Assembly (NCBI GenBank): GCA_002294045.1
Contig: DBEP01000002.1
Location: 68,858-132,857 of the forward strand
Origin: Lachnoclostridium sp. UBA903
GTDB taxonomy: Bacteria > Bacillota > Clostridia > Lachnospirales > Lachnospiraceae
Direction of reading: 5' to 3'
DNA length: 64,000 nt
This document shows positions 34,087 to 44,369 of this stretch, piece by piece. Position 1 is the stretch's first letter. The number at the start of each line of letters is the position of its first letter. The notes under the pieces are model-generated. The model did no database searches, was not told where the DNA came from, and worked only from the letters and a program-made list of their open reading frames with translations. The position numbers and the translations under genes were made by a program.

Positions 34087-35529
34087 ATGAACAACAGCAA
34101 TAGTGTCAGTAGCTACATTTCGGATGAAATACATGAGGAATGCGGTGTCTTTGGTATCTATGATTTAGACGGCGGGAATGTGGCGTCTTCCATTTATTAC
34201 GGGTTATTTGCACTCCAGCACAGAGGGCAGGAAAGCTGCGGGATTGCGGTAAGCGATACTAACGGCCCAAAAGGAAGCGTTAAATCCTATAAAGGCATGG
34301 GTCTGGTTAATGAGGTTTTTACACCCGAAAGTTTCGAAGGACTGAAAGGGAACATCGGCGTGGGACATGTGCGTTATTCGACAGCCGGTGCAAGCAACAG
34401 GGAAAATACTCAGCCTTTGGTATTGAATTATGTAAAAGGCACGCTGGCTCTGGCCCACAACGGCAATTTAATCAATGCCCTGGAATTAAAGGATAAATTG
34501 GCTTATACCGGTGCCATTTTCCAGACGACCATAGATTCGGAAGTAATCGCTTACCTGATTGCCAGGGAACGGTTGCAGACCGGCAGTGTGGAAGAAGCGG
34601 TCCAAAAGGCCATGACTCAGCTGAAAGGTGCTTATTCCCTGGTTATTATGAGTCCGAGAAAATTAATCGGAGCCAGGGATCCTTTCGGTTTCCGCCCCTT
34701 ATGCATCGGCAGGAGGGACAATGCTTATGTGCTGGCTTCCGAAAGTTCCGCCCTGGATGCGGTTGACGCGGAATTTATCCGGGATGTTCTGCCGGGAGAG
34801 GTGGTAATGATTAATGAAGACGGAATCCATTCGGATGTTTTCATGGCCCAGCCGAAAATCTCCAAGTGCATTTTCGAATATATTTATTTTGCAAGGCCGG
34901 ACAGCTGCCTGGATACGGTAAGCGTATACAATTCCAGGATTATGGCGGGCAGGATATTAGCCCAGACCCATCCGGTGGAAGCCGACTTGGTGGTAGGGGT
35001 GCCGGATTCCGGCAATGCGGCCGCCATGGGGTATTCCTTTGAATCCGGAATCCAGTATGCCACCGCTTTTGTCAAAAACAGCTATGTGGGCCGTACCTTT
35101 ATTAAACCGAGACAGTCCATGCGGGAATCCAGTGTGAGGATAAAATTAAATGTATTAAAGGATGTGGTAAAAGGCAAACGTATCATTATGATTGATGATT
35201 CCATCGTCCGGGGAACCACCTGTGAAAGGATTGTCCGGATGCTGAAAAATGCAGGTGCTACCCAGGTGCATGTCAGAATCAGTTCGCCGCCTTTTTTATA
35301 CCCTTGTTATTTCGGAACCGATGTCCCCTCCGGTGAGCAGCTGATAGCCCACAATAATACGGTTGAGCAGATAAAGGATATGATTGGTGCGGATTCTCTG
35401 GGATATCTGTCCGTAGACCGTTTAAGCGAACTGATTAACGGGGATAACGGCTACTGTGACGCATGTTTTTCCGGTAATTACCCTATAGAACCTCCCGAAG
35501 AAGATATCAGGGGAGAATACGAAAGATAA
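34087..35529 (+). CDS. purF: Amidophosphoribosyltransferase
   Basis: First committed step of purine synthesis: PRPP and glutamine give phosphoribosylamine. The 480-residue protein has an 18-residue propeptide ending at HEE, then the catalytic N-terminal Cys of CGVFGIYD. The PRPP loop reads IIMIDDSIVRGTTCERI. Cys residues consistent with the 4Fe-4S cluster of the Bacillus-type enzyme are in KCIFEYIYF, YPCYFGTD and YCDACFSGNYP. GAAAGGAA precedes the ATG. Confidence 0.96.
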   Translation: MNNSNSVSSYISDEIHEECGVFGIYDLDGGNVASSIYYGLFALQHRGQESCGIAVSDTNGPKGSVKSYKGMGLVNEVFTPESFEGLKGNIGVGHVRYSTAGASNRENTQPLVLNYVKGTLALAHNGNLINALELKDKLAYTGAIFQTTIDSEVIAYLIARERLQTGSVEEAVQKAMTQLKGAYSLVIMSPRKLIGARDPFGFRPLCIGRRDNAYVLASESSALDAVDAEFIRDVLPGEVVMINEDGIHSDVFMAQPKISKCIFEYIYFARPDSCLDTVSVYNSRIMAGRILAQTHPVEADLVVGVPDSGNAAAMGYSFESGIQYATAFVKNSYVGRTFIKPRQSMRESSVRIKLNVLKDVVKGKRIIMIDDSIVRGTTCERIVRMLKNAGATQVHVRISSPPFLYPCYFGTDVPSGEQLIAHNNTVEQIKDMIGADSLGYLSVDRLSELINGDNGYCDACFSGNYPIEPPEEDIRGEYER

Positions 35530-35533
35530 CAGA

Positions 35534-35608
35534 TAAACAAAAGGCGGGAAATAATTCCGGCCTAAAGGCAGCCTCCTTCCCGGAGAATGGGAAGGGCCCC
35601 TTGTTTTA
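35534..35608 (+). terminator. Terminator after purF
   Basis: An inner stem CCTTCCC (35575-35581) with GGGAAGG (35589-35595) and an outer A-rich/T-rich pair (AAACAAAAGG with CCCCTTGTTTT) end in TTGTTTT. Confidence 0.65.
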
Positions 35609-35724
35609 TGAAAGGGTATGAGCTATACTGAGAATATAGGTTACGGAACATGCCGCATAGCGGCCGTATTTAGGTATTTAGTGTATATGTAAGCTTTATA
35701 CTATGGAATATCAGGAGGAAATTT

Positions 35725-37158
35725 ATGAGTAACGATAAGTATGTCAGCCCTTTATCCGAGCGCTATGCCAGTAGGGAAATGCAGTATATCTTTTCACCGG
35801 ATATGAAATTCAGAACCTGGAGAAAGCTGTGGATTGCATTGGCGGAATCGGAAAAAGAGCTGGGTTTGAATATAACGGAAGAACAGATTGAAGAATTAAA
35901 GAAACATCAGGATGATATTAATTATGAGGTTGCCAGAGAAAGGGAAGTCTTAGTACGCCATGATGTTATGTCCCATGTATATGCTTATGGGGTACAATGT
36001 CCTTTGGCAAAGGGAATTATCCATTTGGGGGCCACTTCCTGTTATGTAGGGGATAATACGGATATTATCGTAATGACGGAGGCTTTAAAGCTTATAAAAA
36101 AGAAGCTTCTCAATGTAATGAGCGAGCTATCAAAATTCGCCATAAAATATAAAGGACTTCCCACCCTGGCATTTACACATTTCCAGCCGGCCCAGCCCAC
36201 CACCGTAGGAAAAAGGGCCGCTTTATGGTTAATGGAATTGAAGCTGGACTATGATGATATCGGATATGTAATTGACAGCATGAGGTTATTGGGCTCCAAA
36301 GGCACCACCGGCACCCAGGCCAGTTTCCTGGAATTATTTGACGGGGACCATGACAAAATTAAGCGGCTGGACAAGAGGATTGCGGAAAAAATGGGTTTTG
36401 CGGATTGTTATCCCGTATCCGGCCAGACCTATTCCCGTAAGGTGGACACCAGGGTGGTGAATATTCTTGCAGGTATTGCCGCCAGCGCCCATAAATTTTC
36501 CAACGATATCCGGCTTCTCCAGCATCTGAAGGAAATCGAAGAGCCTTTTGAGAAGAATCAGATCGGTTCCTCCGCTATGGCTTATAAACGTAATCCTATG
36601 AGAAGCGAACGGATTGCCGCCCTTTCCAATTATGTTATGGCGGATGTTATGAATCCGGCAATTACCTCCGCCACCCAGTGGTTTGAAAGGACCCTGGATG
36701 ATTCCGCCAACAAGCGTATCAGCATTCCGGAGGCATTTCTGGCGGTGGACGGAATTCTGGATTTATACTTAAATGTAGTGGACGGTCTTGTGGTATATCC
36801 TAAGGTAATTGAAAAACGCCTGATGGCGGAGCTTCCATTTATGGCGACGGAAAATATTATGATGGATGCCGTAAAACGGGGCGGTGACAGGCAGGAACTT
36901 CATGAGCGCATAAGAATCCTGTCCATGGAAGCAGGAAGAAACGTAAAAGAAAAAGGACTGGATAATAACCTCCTGGAATTAATCGCCGCAGATCCGACTT
37001 TTCACATGACCATGGAGGAATTGAAGAAAACCATGGACCCGGCCAGATATACCGGACGTTCCGAGCAGCAGGTGGAAGAGTTTATCGGGGAGGTAATACA
37101 ACCCATACTAGATGAGAATAAAGATTTATTGGGACTGAAAGCGGATATTAAAGTATAA
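35725..37158 (+). CDS. purB: Adenylosuccinate lyase
   Basis: Cleaves SAICAR and adenylosuccinate, releasing fumarate. The 477-residue protein shows the fumarase-superfamily signature GSSAMAYKRNPMRSER near residue 290 (flexible catalytic loop), the His region LVRHDVMSHVYAY and HLGATSCYVGDN, and TFAFTHFQPAQPTT-like LAFTHFQPAQPTTVGKRA. CAGGAGGAA precedes the ATG. It completes the local purine gene set. Confidence 0.95.
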   Translation: MSNDKYVSPLSERYASREMQYIFSPDMKFRTWRKLWIALAESEKELGLNITEEQIEELKKHQDDINYEVAREREVLVRHDVMSHVYAYGVQCPLAKGIIHLGATSCYVGDNTDIIVMTEALKLIKKKLLNVMSELSKFAIKYKGLPTLAFTHFQPAQPTTVGKRAALWLMELKLDYDDIGYVIDSMRLLGSKGTTGTQASFLELFDGDHDKIKRLDKRIAEKMGFADCYPVSGQTYSRKVDTRVVNILAGIAASAHKFSNDIRLLQHLKEIEEPFEKNQIGSSAMAYKRNPMRSERIAALSNYVMADVMNPAITSATQWFERTLDDSANKRISIPEAFLAVDGILDLYLNVVDGLVVYPKVIEKRLMAELPFMATENIMMDAVKRGGDRQELHERIRILSMEAGRNVKEKGLDNNLLELIAADPTFHMTMEELKKTMDPARYTGRSEQQVEEFIGEVIQPILDENKDLLGLKADIKV

Positions 37159-37293
37159 TTATCAAAGGATTCATTCCTGGTACGGCGTTTTCTGTTTAAC
37201 CGTTCGGAAAACACTTCAGGGTATAAGAAAAATATAAAGTGACACATAACGAACTTGCGACAGCACCTTTCTTAACTCTGCGATATATTCAAT

Positions 37294-37342
37294 AAATGTG
37301 AAATAAAAACTGGTACAGCCGGTTTCTGTTTCACATTTTTTT
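37294..37342 (+). terminator. Terminator after purB
   Basis: AAATGTGAAA (37294-37303) pairs with TTTCACATTT (37329-37338), with a further inner pair AACTGG/CCGGTT and a T-run. Confidence 0.85.
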
Positions 37343-37405
37343 GTTTATAATGTATACAAGTACGCGAATTAATACGGCTTAATATAACAATTTTATTTGA
37401 AAAAA

Positions 37406-37434
37406 TTGCAAATAAAAAATATCTGTGATATTAT
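37406..37434 (+). promoter_or_regulatory. Promoter of the sensor kinase operon
   Basis: TTGCAA (37406-37411), a 17-base gap and TATTAT (37429-37434). It lies in the AT-rich stretch between the purB terminator and the kinase gene; nothing else is seen in 37343-37570. Confidence 0.55.
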
Positions 37435-37570
37435 TCAGTCAACTATGACATACCATTATTTGTATAGGAAATGGTAAGAATATATAAGAAAAGGAAAACA
37501 TAAGCGGAAAAAAGCTGAGAAACAATGGAAAAACAGATTCGGGTAAATAAGCTTGAGAGGGATTAATCAC

Positions 37571-39316
37571 ATGAAAAAAAGAAGATTTTTACGAGGTGAA
37601 ACTATTCACCAACGGTTGGTGTCGGCATTTTTGTTTGTTACGGTAAGCTGTCTTTTGCTTTCCGGGATTGTATCCTATATTGCCCTTATTTCCGTGGAGC
37701 GGAATAAGACGGAAACAGCCATGATTTCAAACCTGGAGCAGGTGACCCGGAATATGGACCGGTTATATCTGTATATGTGCCAGATATCCCAGCAAATGAT
37801 GCCCCAGGGGAATATAGGCAACCTGCTGGATTCTTATCTTACATATGGCAATTCCTATGAGTTATACCGGGCGAAAAACCAGATTGCAAAAGAACTGGTT
37901 ACCATAGCATTCCCAAGCTCGGATATCAGCCTGTTGTGCTACTATAACCAGGATACGGGGAGCAGTTTGTTCGAAAGTTTCACTTTCAAGGAAGACTATA
38001 ATTTTGCCAGATTACCGGAAGCCGTCCGGGTGGGGGATATTGTGTATGGCGGTTTTCATTCTTCCCTGCGGAAATATGAAGAGAAAATGGTTATTTCCCT
38101 GGTAAGAAATTGTTATTTTTCAGATAATTCCAATATTATGATTTATGTCGAAGCGAAGGTGGATATGCCGGGATATATTGAAACCCAGTCAGGAAAAGAA
38201 ATCAGTAAAAAAATGCCCTGTGTTTTACTGCAGGCCGATGAGAAAGGAAGAATCTGTTACAGCAGCAATGAAAAAGAGTTTCCTCTTAAGAATGGACTGA
38301 CATTAAGGGACATTTTTCCGAATGGGGAGGAAAAAGGAAAGTACGGCCAATATTTTGCCGTGGCGCAGACCAGCGATATCGGTTATACCAATTTGATTGT
38401 AATGCGTTTAAGTGATTATAAGAGGGAATTATACCAATGGTTTGAACGCAGTATTATGGTATTCCTGATTTCCATTATTATGCTTTATTTTGTAGTATTT
38501 ATGATTAACCGTATCATTTACCGGCCGCTGAAACTGTTTGAGAAAGAAATCAGGAAGCTGGGCGAGGGCAGTTTTGAACAGATTGAATACGATACCGGTG
38601 TCCTGGAGTTTAATCAGTTGTTTGGACAGTTCAACCAGATGAAACAACAGATTAAAAATCTTCTTGCTGATGTTGAAACAACGGAGAAAGAGAAAAACCA
38701 ATTAGTACTGGAAAAACTGATATATCAGATTAATCCTCATTTCCTGATGAATACGTTAAATTCGGTACATTGGCTGGCTAAACTCCATAATCAGCCTCAA
38801 ATCAGCAGATTTATTACGGATCTTAACTCCATACTGGCCTATAATCTAGGGAAACTGGATAAAATTACAACCTTTCGTTCGGAGATAAATATGCTGAGAA
38901 GCTATATTAATCTGCAAAAAATGCGTTATGATTTTGAGGCGGATATTGAAGTGGAAGAAGGAGAATACCTGGAACAGCCCACAGTCAGGATGTTATTGCA
39001 GCCACTTGTGGAGAATGCGATCAGGTACGGACTGGGAGAGGACGGAATCATACATGTACGTATTTTTTACCACGAGAGAAGGAAACTTGCTGTAATTATA
39101 ATTGAAGACAGGGGAAAAGGACTTTCCAGGGAAAAATTATTGCAGTTTCAGGAGCCTTTCCGGTACAGTCAGGACGGCGCTTCGGAAAATACAGGAATCG
39201 GGCTGCGGTATGTCCGCTCCATGCTGGAATCGTATTACGGCGACAAAGCAATTATGAGTATTAACAGTGAAATGGGTAAAGGAACAAAAATTACCCTGCT
39301 CCTGCCGGATGAATAA
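37571..39316 (+). CDS. Two-component sensor histidine kinase, YesM family
   Basis: A 581-residue membrane kinase. TM1 near residue 22-45 (LVSAFLFVTVSCLLLSGIVS), an extracellular sensor of about 230 residues, TM2 near residue 290 (IMVFLISIIMLYFVVFMINR), HAMP, then the His_kinase domain with the phospho-His motif QINPHFLMNTLNSVHWLAK and the HATPase N-box LLQPLVENAIRYG. G-boxes are DRGKGLS and GIGLRYVRSML. The start at 37571 has GAGAGG (37555-37560) 10 bases upstream. Pairs with the regulator at 39417 to control the following ABC importer and amylase. Confidence 0.92.
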   Translation: MKKRRFLRGETIHQRLVSAFLFVTVSCLLLSGIVSYIALISVERNKTETAMISNLEQVTRNMDRLYLYMCQISQQMMPQGNIGNLLDSYLTYGNSYELYRAKNQIAKELVTIAFPSSDISLLCYYNQDTGSSLFESFTFKEDYNFARLPEAVRVGDIVYGGFHSSLRKYEEKMVISLVRNCYFSDNSNIMIYVEAKVDMPGYIETQSGKEISKKMPCVLLQADEKGRICYSSNEKEFPLKNGLTLRDIFPNGEEKGKYGQYFAVAQTSDIGYTNLIVMRLSDYKRELYQWFERSIMVFLISIIMLYFVVFMINRIIYRPLKLFEKEIRKLGEGSFEQIEYDTGVLEFNQLFGQFNQMKQQIKNLLADVETTEKEKNQLVLEKLIYQINPHFLMNTLNSVHWLAKLHNQPQISRFITDLNSILAYNLGKLDKITTFRSEINMLRSYINLQKMRYDFEADIEVEEGEYLEQPTVRMLLQPLVENAIRYGLGEDGIIHVRIFYHERRKLAVIIIEDRGKGLSREKLLQFQEPFRYSQDGASENTGIGLRYVRSMLESYYGDKAIMSINSEMGKGTKITLLLPDE

Positions 39317-39416
39317 GATAATCGGATTTGAGGCTGTTGAAAAAGTTCTTTCTGGGATAGCGAAAAGAATAAAGGTGTATATAGATTCACAATAAGTAAT
39401 AAGGAGGAAAGTGACA

Positions 39417-40490
39417 ATGATTAAGGTTTTGATAGTGGATGATGATAAACTGGCCAGAAAGGGAATTATATCATTATTGCATGAGGGGCAATATAATATG
39501 CAGGTGGTGGGAGACGTACAAAATGGAAAGGCCGCGCTTAGGTTTCTGGAAAAAGAAACGGCGGACCTGGTTTTTGCGGATATAGACATGCCGGAAATGA
39601 CGGGACTGGAACTGATGCAGATCTGTAAGGACAGATATCCGGACCTGAAATTTGTGGTACTGACGTTCTATGAAGAATTTCCTTATGTCAGACAGGCCCT
39701 CCGGCTTGGTGCGCTGGATTATATCTCAAAACTGCGAATGGAGATGGAAGATTGTGACAGTTTGCTAAACCGTATCCGGCAGATGATGGAGGACAGGGGT
39801 TTTAAATCTGATGCAGAGGGGAATCGGGCAGCAGAGGATGCAGAAACCGTGCTGCCGGATGACTGGTGGAAGGAGATTACGGACGAATGGAAAAAGATGT
39901 ACTGGATTTATGACGAAGATGCCTATCAGATCCTGTGCAAGAGCATGAAGGAAAATAAGGTTACCGTCCGCAGAATGGAGCATCTGGCAGTAAGGCTGAT
40001 CCAAACCGTGGAGATTGAAACCGGAAGAGAGAGTACGCTGATTCCGGTATTTGAAGAAGAGAAGAATCTGTATGAATGGCTTAACGGATGGAGGAAAGAA
40101 TTGTCCCAATGGGCACTCGTTCAGGAAAGTCTTGATAAAACCTCTGTCTGTATTATGAAAGCCGTTGTATATATTCGGAATCATATCAATCTTCCGCTGC
40201 ATACGGAGGAGATAGGCGGCTTAGTCGGCATGAGCAGAAGCTATTTCAGCGTGAATTTCAAAAAGCTGACCGGCAGGAATTATCATGACTTTGTACGGAA
40301 GGAACGGATAAAATATGCAAAGAAACTTTTGGCAGATACGGACAAAGGAATCAATGAGATAGCAGCGGCTGCCGGCTATGAAGATGTAAATTACTTCAAT
40401 CGTGTGTTTCTGGAGGAGGCGGGCTGCACTCCGAACCAGTTCCGTAAAAAATGTTTTCAATATTCAGAACAATTTTTTTGTAAAGAATAA
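39417..40490 (+). CDS. Two-component response regulator, YesN/AraC type
   Basis: A 357-residue regulator. The receiver domain has LIVDDDKLARKG (acidic pocket), the phospho-Asp in LVFADIDMPEMTG (residue about 56) and the Lys of LDYISKLRM. The C-terminal AraC DNA-binding domain reads IGGLVGMSRSYFSVNFKKLT and INEIAAAAGYEDVNYFNRVF. The start at 39417 has AGGAGG (39402-39407) 9 bases upstream; the upstream GTG at 39411 is too close. Partner of the YesM kinase. Confidence 0.92.
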   Translation: MIKVLIVDDDKLARKGIISLLHEGQYNMQVVGDVQNGKAALRFLEKETADLVFADIDMPEMTGLELMQICKDRYPDLKFVVLTFYEEFPYVRQALRLGALDYISKLRMEMEDCDSLLNRIRQMMEDRGFKSDAEGNRAAEDAETVLPDDWWKEITDEWKKMYWIYDEDAYQILCKSMKENKVTVRRMEHLAVRLIQTVEIETGRESTLIPVFEEEKNLYEWLNGWRKELSQWALVQESLDKTSVCIMKAVVYIRNHINLPLHTEEIGGLVGMSRSYFSVNFKKLTGRNYHDFVRKERIKYAKKLLADTDKGINEIAAAAGYEDVNYFNRVFLEEAGCTPNQFRKKCFQYSEQFFCKE

Positions 40491-40622
40491 TTTTATAAAA
40501 TTTGTATTATTTATTGGAAACATAAGGCTATATTTACGATTGCATAATCATGATATCCTATAGAAGAAAAAAAGGTAACTGTACAGGTTACAAAGTTTTG
40601 GAAAGCTTCAGGAGGATTATGA

Positions 40623-41513
40623 ATGCATAATAAAAAATTTTTAAAACATTATTATATTATGGTGATGCCCGGATTAGTGTGGCTGATTCTGTTTAGTATC
40701 GTACCGATGTTTGGAGTTATCATGGCATTCCAGGATTTTAATCCGGTTCAGGGTATCTTAAAGTCAGAATTTATCGGGCTTGATAATTTCCGGTATATGT
40801 TTGTTATGAGTGATATCAGGCAGGTATTTATAAATACTTTGATAATTGCAGTCGGTAAGATAATCGGTAATATTGCGGTTCCTCTTGTCTTTGCACTGCT
40901 GCTGAATGAATTACGGTGGAAACGCCTTGCAAGACCTATTCAGACAGTGGTTTATCTTCCCTATTTCCTTTCCTGGGTTATTCTGGGTGACATTATCCTG
41001 AATATTTTTGCTTTTACGGGGCCGGTTAACGGAGTCCTTTCTTTTCTGAGCCTGGAGCCCGTAAATTTTTTCGGAAGGGCGGACTTGTTCCGGCCACTGG
41101 TAATCGGCACGGATATCTGGAAAGTATTTGGCTATAATGCGGTAATTTATCTTGCAGCCCTTCTTGGAATCGACCCCACCCTTTATGAGGCGGCAGCAGT
41201 GGATGGGGCCGGACGGTTTAAGCGGGTATTACATATAACCCTTCCTGGTATCAGGACAACCGTAATACTTCTGGCCATTTTGGCCCTCGGCAGCGTATTG
41301 AATGCAGGGTTTGAACAGATATTTAATCTCTATAATCCGGTGGTATATTCTACCGGGGATATTATAGATACCTGGGTATACCGGGCCGGTCTTACCGAGC
41401 TGCAGTTCAGCCTGGCTACGGCAGTAGGGCTTCTAAAATCAGTAGTAAGCCTGATTCTGATTACCCTTGGTTATTGGCTGGCAGACAAATTTGCCGGCTA
41501 TAAGATATTTTAA
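40623..41513 (+). CDS. Carbohydrate ABC transporter permease (LplB/YtcP-partner type)
   Basis: A 296-residue permease with six hydrophobic segments and EAA loop EAAAVDGAGRFKRVLHITLP. The short N-terminus MHNKKFLKHYYIMVMPGLVW is typical of LplB-type proteins linked to YesMN systems. CAGGAGGAT precedes the ATG. A small GTAAC/GTTAC hairpin lies in the leader. Together with the next two genes it forms a CUT1 importer without its own ATPase. Confidence 0.92.
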   Translation: MHNKKFLKHYYIMVMPGLVWLILFSIVPMFGVIMAFQDFNPVQGILKSEFIGLDNFRYMFVMSDIRQVFINTLIIAVGKIIGNIAVPLVFALLLNELRWKRLARPIQTVVYLPYFLSWVILGDIILNIFAFTGPVNGVLSFLSLEPVNFFGRADLFRPLVIGTDIWKVFGYNAVIYLAALLGIDPTLYEAAAVDGAGRFKRVLHITLPGIRTTVILLAILALGSVLNAGFEQIFNLYNPVVYSTGDIIDTWVYRAGLTELQFSLATAVGLLKSVVSLILITLGYWLADKFAGYKIF

Positions 41514-41535
41514 GACAGGAAGGAGCGGCTTACCA

Positions 41536-42420
41536 TTGATAGAACATAAAAACTTAAGTTCTAAAATTTTTGATACTTTCAATGTTATAATTTTAATTCT
41601 GATTGCCCTGCTCTGTATTATTCCCCTATGGTATATTTTATGTATTTCGTTGAGTGACAAAACAGCGGTGAATTCAGGGATGGTAACCTTATGGCCAGTT
41701 GGGTTTAACCTGTTTTCCTATCAGAGAATCATGGGGGAGAGTGCATTTTTTATCTCTTTTTTAACCTCTGTCAAGAGAGTGTTTCTTGGAGGAATTGCAG
41801 GTATCGGCTGTATCCTGCTGACGGCTTATCCTTTGTCAAAGACCGCCAGACAGTTTCCGAAGCGGAATATCTTTGTGTGGATACTGGTATTTTGTATGCT
41901 GTTTAACGGCGGCACCGTACCCTGGTATCTGACTATGAGGAATTATAAACTGATAGATAATATATGGGGGCTGGTACTATCGGGAAGCCTTCCGGTGTTT
42001 CATGTAATACTGGTGGTGAATTTTTTCAGGAATCTTCCCGGCGCCCTGGAAGAAGCGGCCTATGTGGACGGCGCGGGGCCGTGGCGGACCTTTTTTTCCA
42101 TTTTCATTCCCTTATCCAAGCCGGTAATTGCTACCATTGCACTATTTACGATAGTCGGACACTGGAATGAATTCTTCCAGGGACTGGTTCTAAGTACAAA
42201 ACAGTCCAATTACCCCTTACAGACTTATATCCAGCAGATGGTGGTGACGGCGGATTTTTCCACAATGAATGTGGAACAGATTGAGCAGGCCGTAAAACTC
42301 AATAACAGATCCCTGGACGCAGCTAAGATTTTTATAGCCATGATACCCATCCTGGTGATTTATCCGTTCCTGCAAAAGTATTTTGTTACCGGTATTACTT
42401 TGGGTTCCGTGAAAGAATAG
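41536..42420 (+). CDS. Carbohydrate ABC transporter permease (LplC/YtcP type)
   Basis: A 294-residue MalG-type permease, EAA loop EAAYVDGAGPWRTFFSIFIP. The start is taken as TTG at 41536 because GGAAGGAG (41518-41525) lies 10 bases upstream; the longer frame to 41467 would overlap the upstream gene by 47 bases with no ribosome site. C-terminal ending ITLGSVKE is typical of the family. Confidence 0.9.
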   Translation: MIEHKNLSSKIFDTFNVIILILIALLCIIPLWYILCISLSDKTAVNSGMVTLWPVGFNLFSYQRIMGESAFFISFLTSVKRVFLGGIAGIGCILLTAYPLSKTARQFPKRNIFVWILVFCMLFNGGTVPWYLTMRNYKLIDNIWGLVLSGSLPVFHVILVVNFFRNLPGALEEAAYVDGAGPWRTFFSIFIPLSKPVIATIALFTIVGHWNEFFQGLVLSTKQSNYPLQTYIQQMVVTADFSTMNVEQIEQAVKLNNRSLDAAKIFIAMIPILVIYPFLQKYFVTGITLGSVKE

Positions 42421-42458
42421 CCCAATGCTAATATAAATAATTTTAGAGGAGGATAAGA

Positions 42459-44207
42459 ATGAGAGGAAAAAAAATAACAGCAATCTTATTAATTTTTGTA
42501 ACGGCATTGTCTTTGTCTGCCTGTGGGAAGGGTAACAATATGGAAAGCACAAAAGGCACCGGAGCAAATGTTAAAACAGGGGACGTGGCAAACAGTGAGG
42601 AACTGACTTCCGGCAGGGAAGCTTCGGGTGATGGGACATTAACGGATCCTTTCGGCAAATATGCTGAGCCGGTTACCATTCATTTAGGGGCGGGCCTAAA
42701 TCCCAATGCAACTTTTCCGGAAGGACAGAGCCTGGAAAAAAATGATTACCTGGATTTTATAAAGGAGCAATTTAATATTAATATTGTATATGACTGGATA
42801 GCCTCCACTACCGACCTGGAGCAGAAGGTAAATCTGTGCATTGCCAGTAATACGCTTCCGGATATTATCAACGTAAATGCGACCCAGTACCGGGCTATGA
42901 TAAAATACAAGCAGTTACAGCCTATTACCGCTGCTTTTAATAACTGTGCCTCCGATATGCTGAAAAGTTTTGTAAGCAGCGGCGGAGAAGCTTTGCAGAA
43001 CCTGATTACGGCAGAAGGGGAAATAATGGCAATTCCGGCACCCGAAATCATTGCCGGAAGTGTTAACACCATGTGGATCCGTCAGGACTGGCTGGATAAG
43101 CTTGGTCTGGAGATCCCGAAAACCGTAGAGGATCTGGAAAAGGTAGCCGAAGCTTTTGTGACCCGGGACCCGGACGGCAATGGCGCGGCAGATACCATCG
43201 GCATTATGGGTCCTTCCAATACGGGGCAGCTGACCGGAGTGGGCGGCAATCAGTTCGGCCTGGATGCTGTATTTGCAGCTTTTGGCTCCTATCCCCGTTA
43301 CTGGATTAAGGATGACAGCGGTAACGTAACCTATGGCTCCATTGCACCGGAAACCAAAGAAGCCCTGGCAGAACTGGCTTTCATGTATCAGAAAAAATTA
43401 ATTGACCCTGAATTACTGGTACGCAGCGACAGTACCGAGCCTGTCTTAGCGGGTAAGGCCGGTATCTTTTTCGGGCCCTGGTGGAGTGGCTATACCATGC
43501 AGGATTCCATATTTGAGCATGGAATTGACTGGCAGGCTTATGCGGTTCCCCTAAACAGTGAGGGCGGATTTGTGGCAAAGATGGCAGCACCGACAAGCCA
43601 GTATGTTGTAGTTACGAAAAACTGCAAGTATCCGGAAGCAGCACCTAAAATTATAAATTTGCTTCTCCGTGATGAACAGAAGTGGATTGAATCAGGCTTA
43701 AAGGAAAAATTAAATCCATCCGATGTTTATCCGTTATTTAACGTGTATGACAATGCCGATGAAATCGAATTCTCCCATGATGTCTTAAAGAAATGGATGA
43801 ACAACGAAATTACCATGGACGATATTGATTTTGGCACTCATAAGTTATTGAAGAACGATATGGAGGTAATGAAAGAGTTAAAGAAAGAGCCCTACAATGA
43901 CTATAGTTCCAAGTATTGGGACCTTGAAAATGAAAAAGCGAAATCCAACTTAGGCCGTCTGGTTTCCATTATGGTCGGAGAGCGTCCTCTGGTAGAAGAC
44001 GGGTATGAAAAAATTTACAGTTTATATTATGGCCAGACAGACACCATGGCATCCAACTGGTCCAACCTGGAAAAGCTGGAAGAAGAGACCTATGCAAAAA
44101 TTATTATGGGTCAGGCACCCGTCGATTTCTTTGACGAATTTGTGAATAATTGGCTGAAACAGGGCGGACAGGATATTATTAAGGAAATTACGGAAGAGAT
44201 TAATTAA
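42459..44207 (+). CDS. Extracellular solute-binding lipoprotein (LplA-type)
   Basis: A 582-residue binding lipoprotein of the large LplA/LipO class found with YesMN-type loci. Signal MRGKKITAILLIFVTALSLSAC with acylated Cys at residue 22, then a Ser/Thr/Gly-rich linker and a two-lobe fold (PVTIHLGAGLNPNATFPEGQ; NTMWIRQDWLDKLGLEIPKT). AGGAGGATAAG precedes the ATG. It delivers an oligosaccharide, probably a maltodextrin given the amylase that follows, to the two permeases. Confidence 0.9.
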   Translation: MRGKKITAILLIFVTALSLSACGKGNNMESTKGTGANVKTGDVANSEELTSGREASGDGTLTDPFGKYAEPVTIHLGAGLNPNATFPEGQSLEKNDYLDFIKEQFNINIVYDWIASTTDLEQKVNLCIASNTLPDIINVNATQYRAMIKYKQLQPITAAFNNCASDMLKSFVSSGGEALQNLITAEGEIMAIPAPEIIAGSVNTMWIRQDWLDKLGLEIPKTVEDLEKVAEAFVTRDPDGNGAADTIGIMGPSNTGQLTGVGGNQFGLDAVFAAFGSYPRYWIKDDSGNVTYGSIAPETKEALAELAFMYQKKLIDPELLVRSDSTEPVLAGKAGIFFGPWWSGYTMQDSIFEHGIDWQAYAVPLNSEGGFVAKMAAPTSQYVVVTKNCKYPEAAPKIINLLLRDEQKWIESGLKEKLNPSDVYPLFNVYDNADEIEFSHDVLKKWMNNEITMDDIDFGTHKLLKNDMEVMKELKKEPYNDYSSKYWDLENEKAKSNLGRLVSIMVGERPLVEDGYEKIYSLYYGQTDTMASNWSNLEKLEEETYAKIIMGQAPVDFFDEFVNNWLKQGGQDIIKEITEEIN

Positions 44208-44369
44208 ATGTTTAATTCTATCAGTTTTATGGCCTGTGGGATACAACCGGGTAAAAATCGGAGCATCAGCAGGCTGATATCAGAGGGCTGCGTGAGAAGG
44301 TATCAATTCCAAATGGGATCTATCTATGCCATCTGAGGGCAGTCCCTTAAAAAAGGCGGGAGGTATATA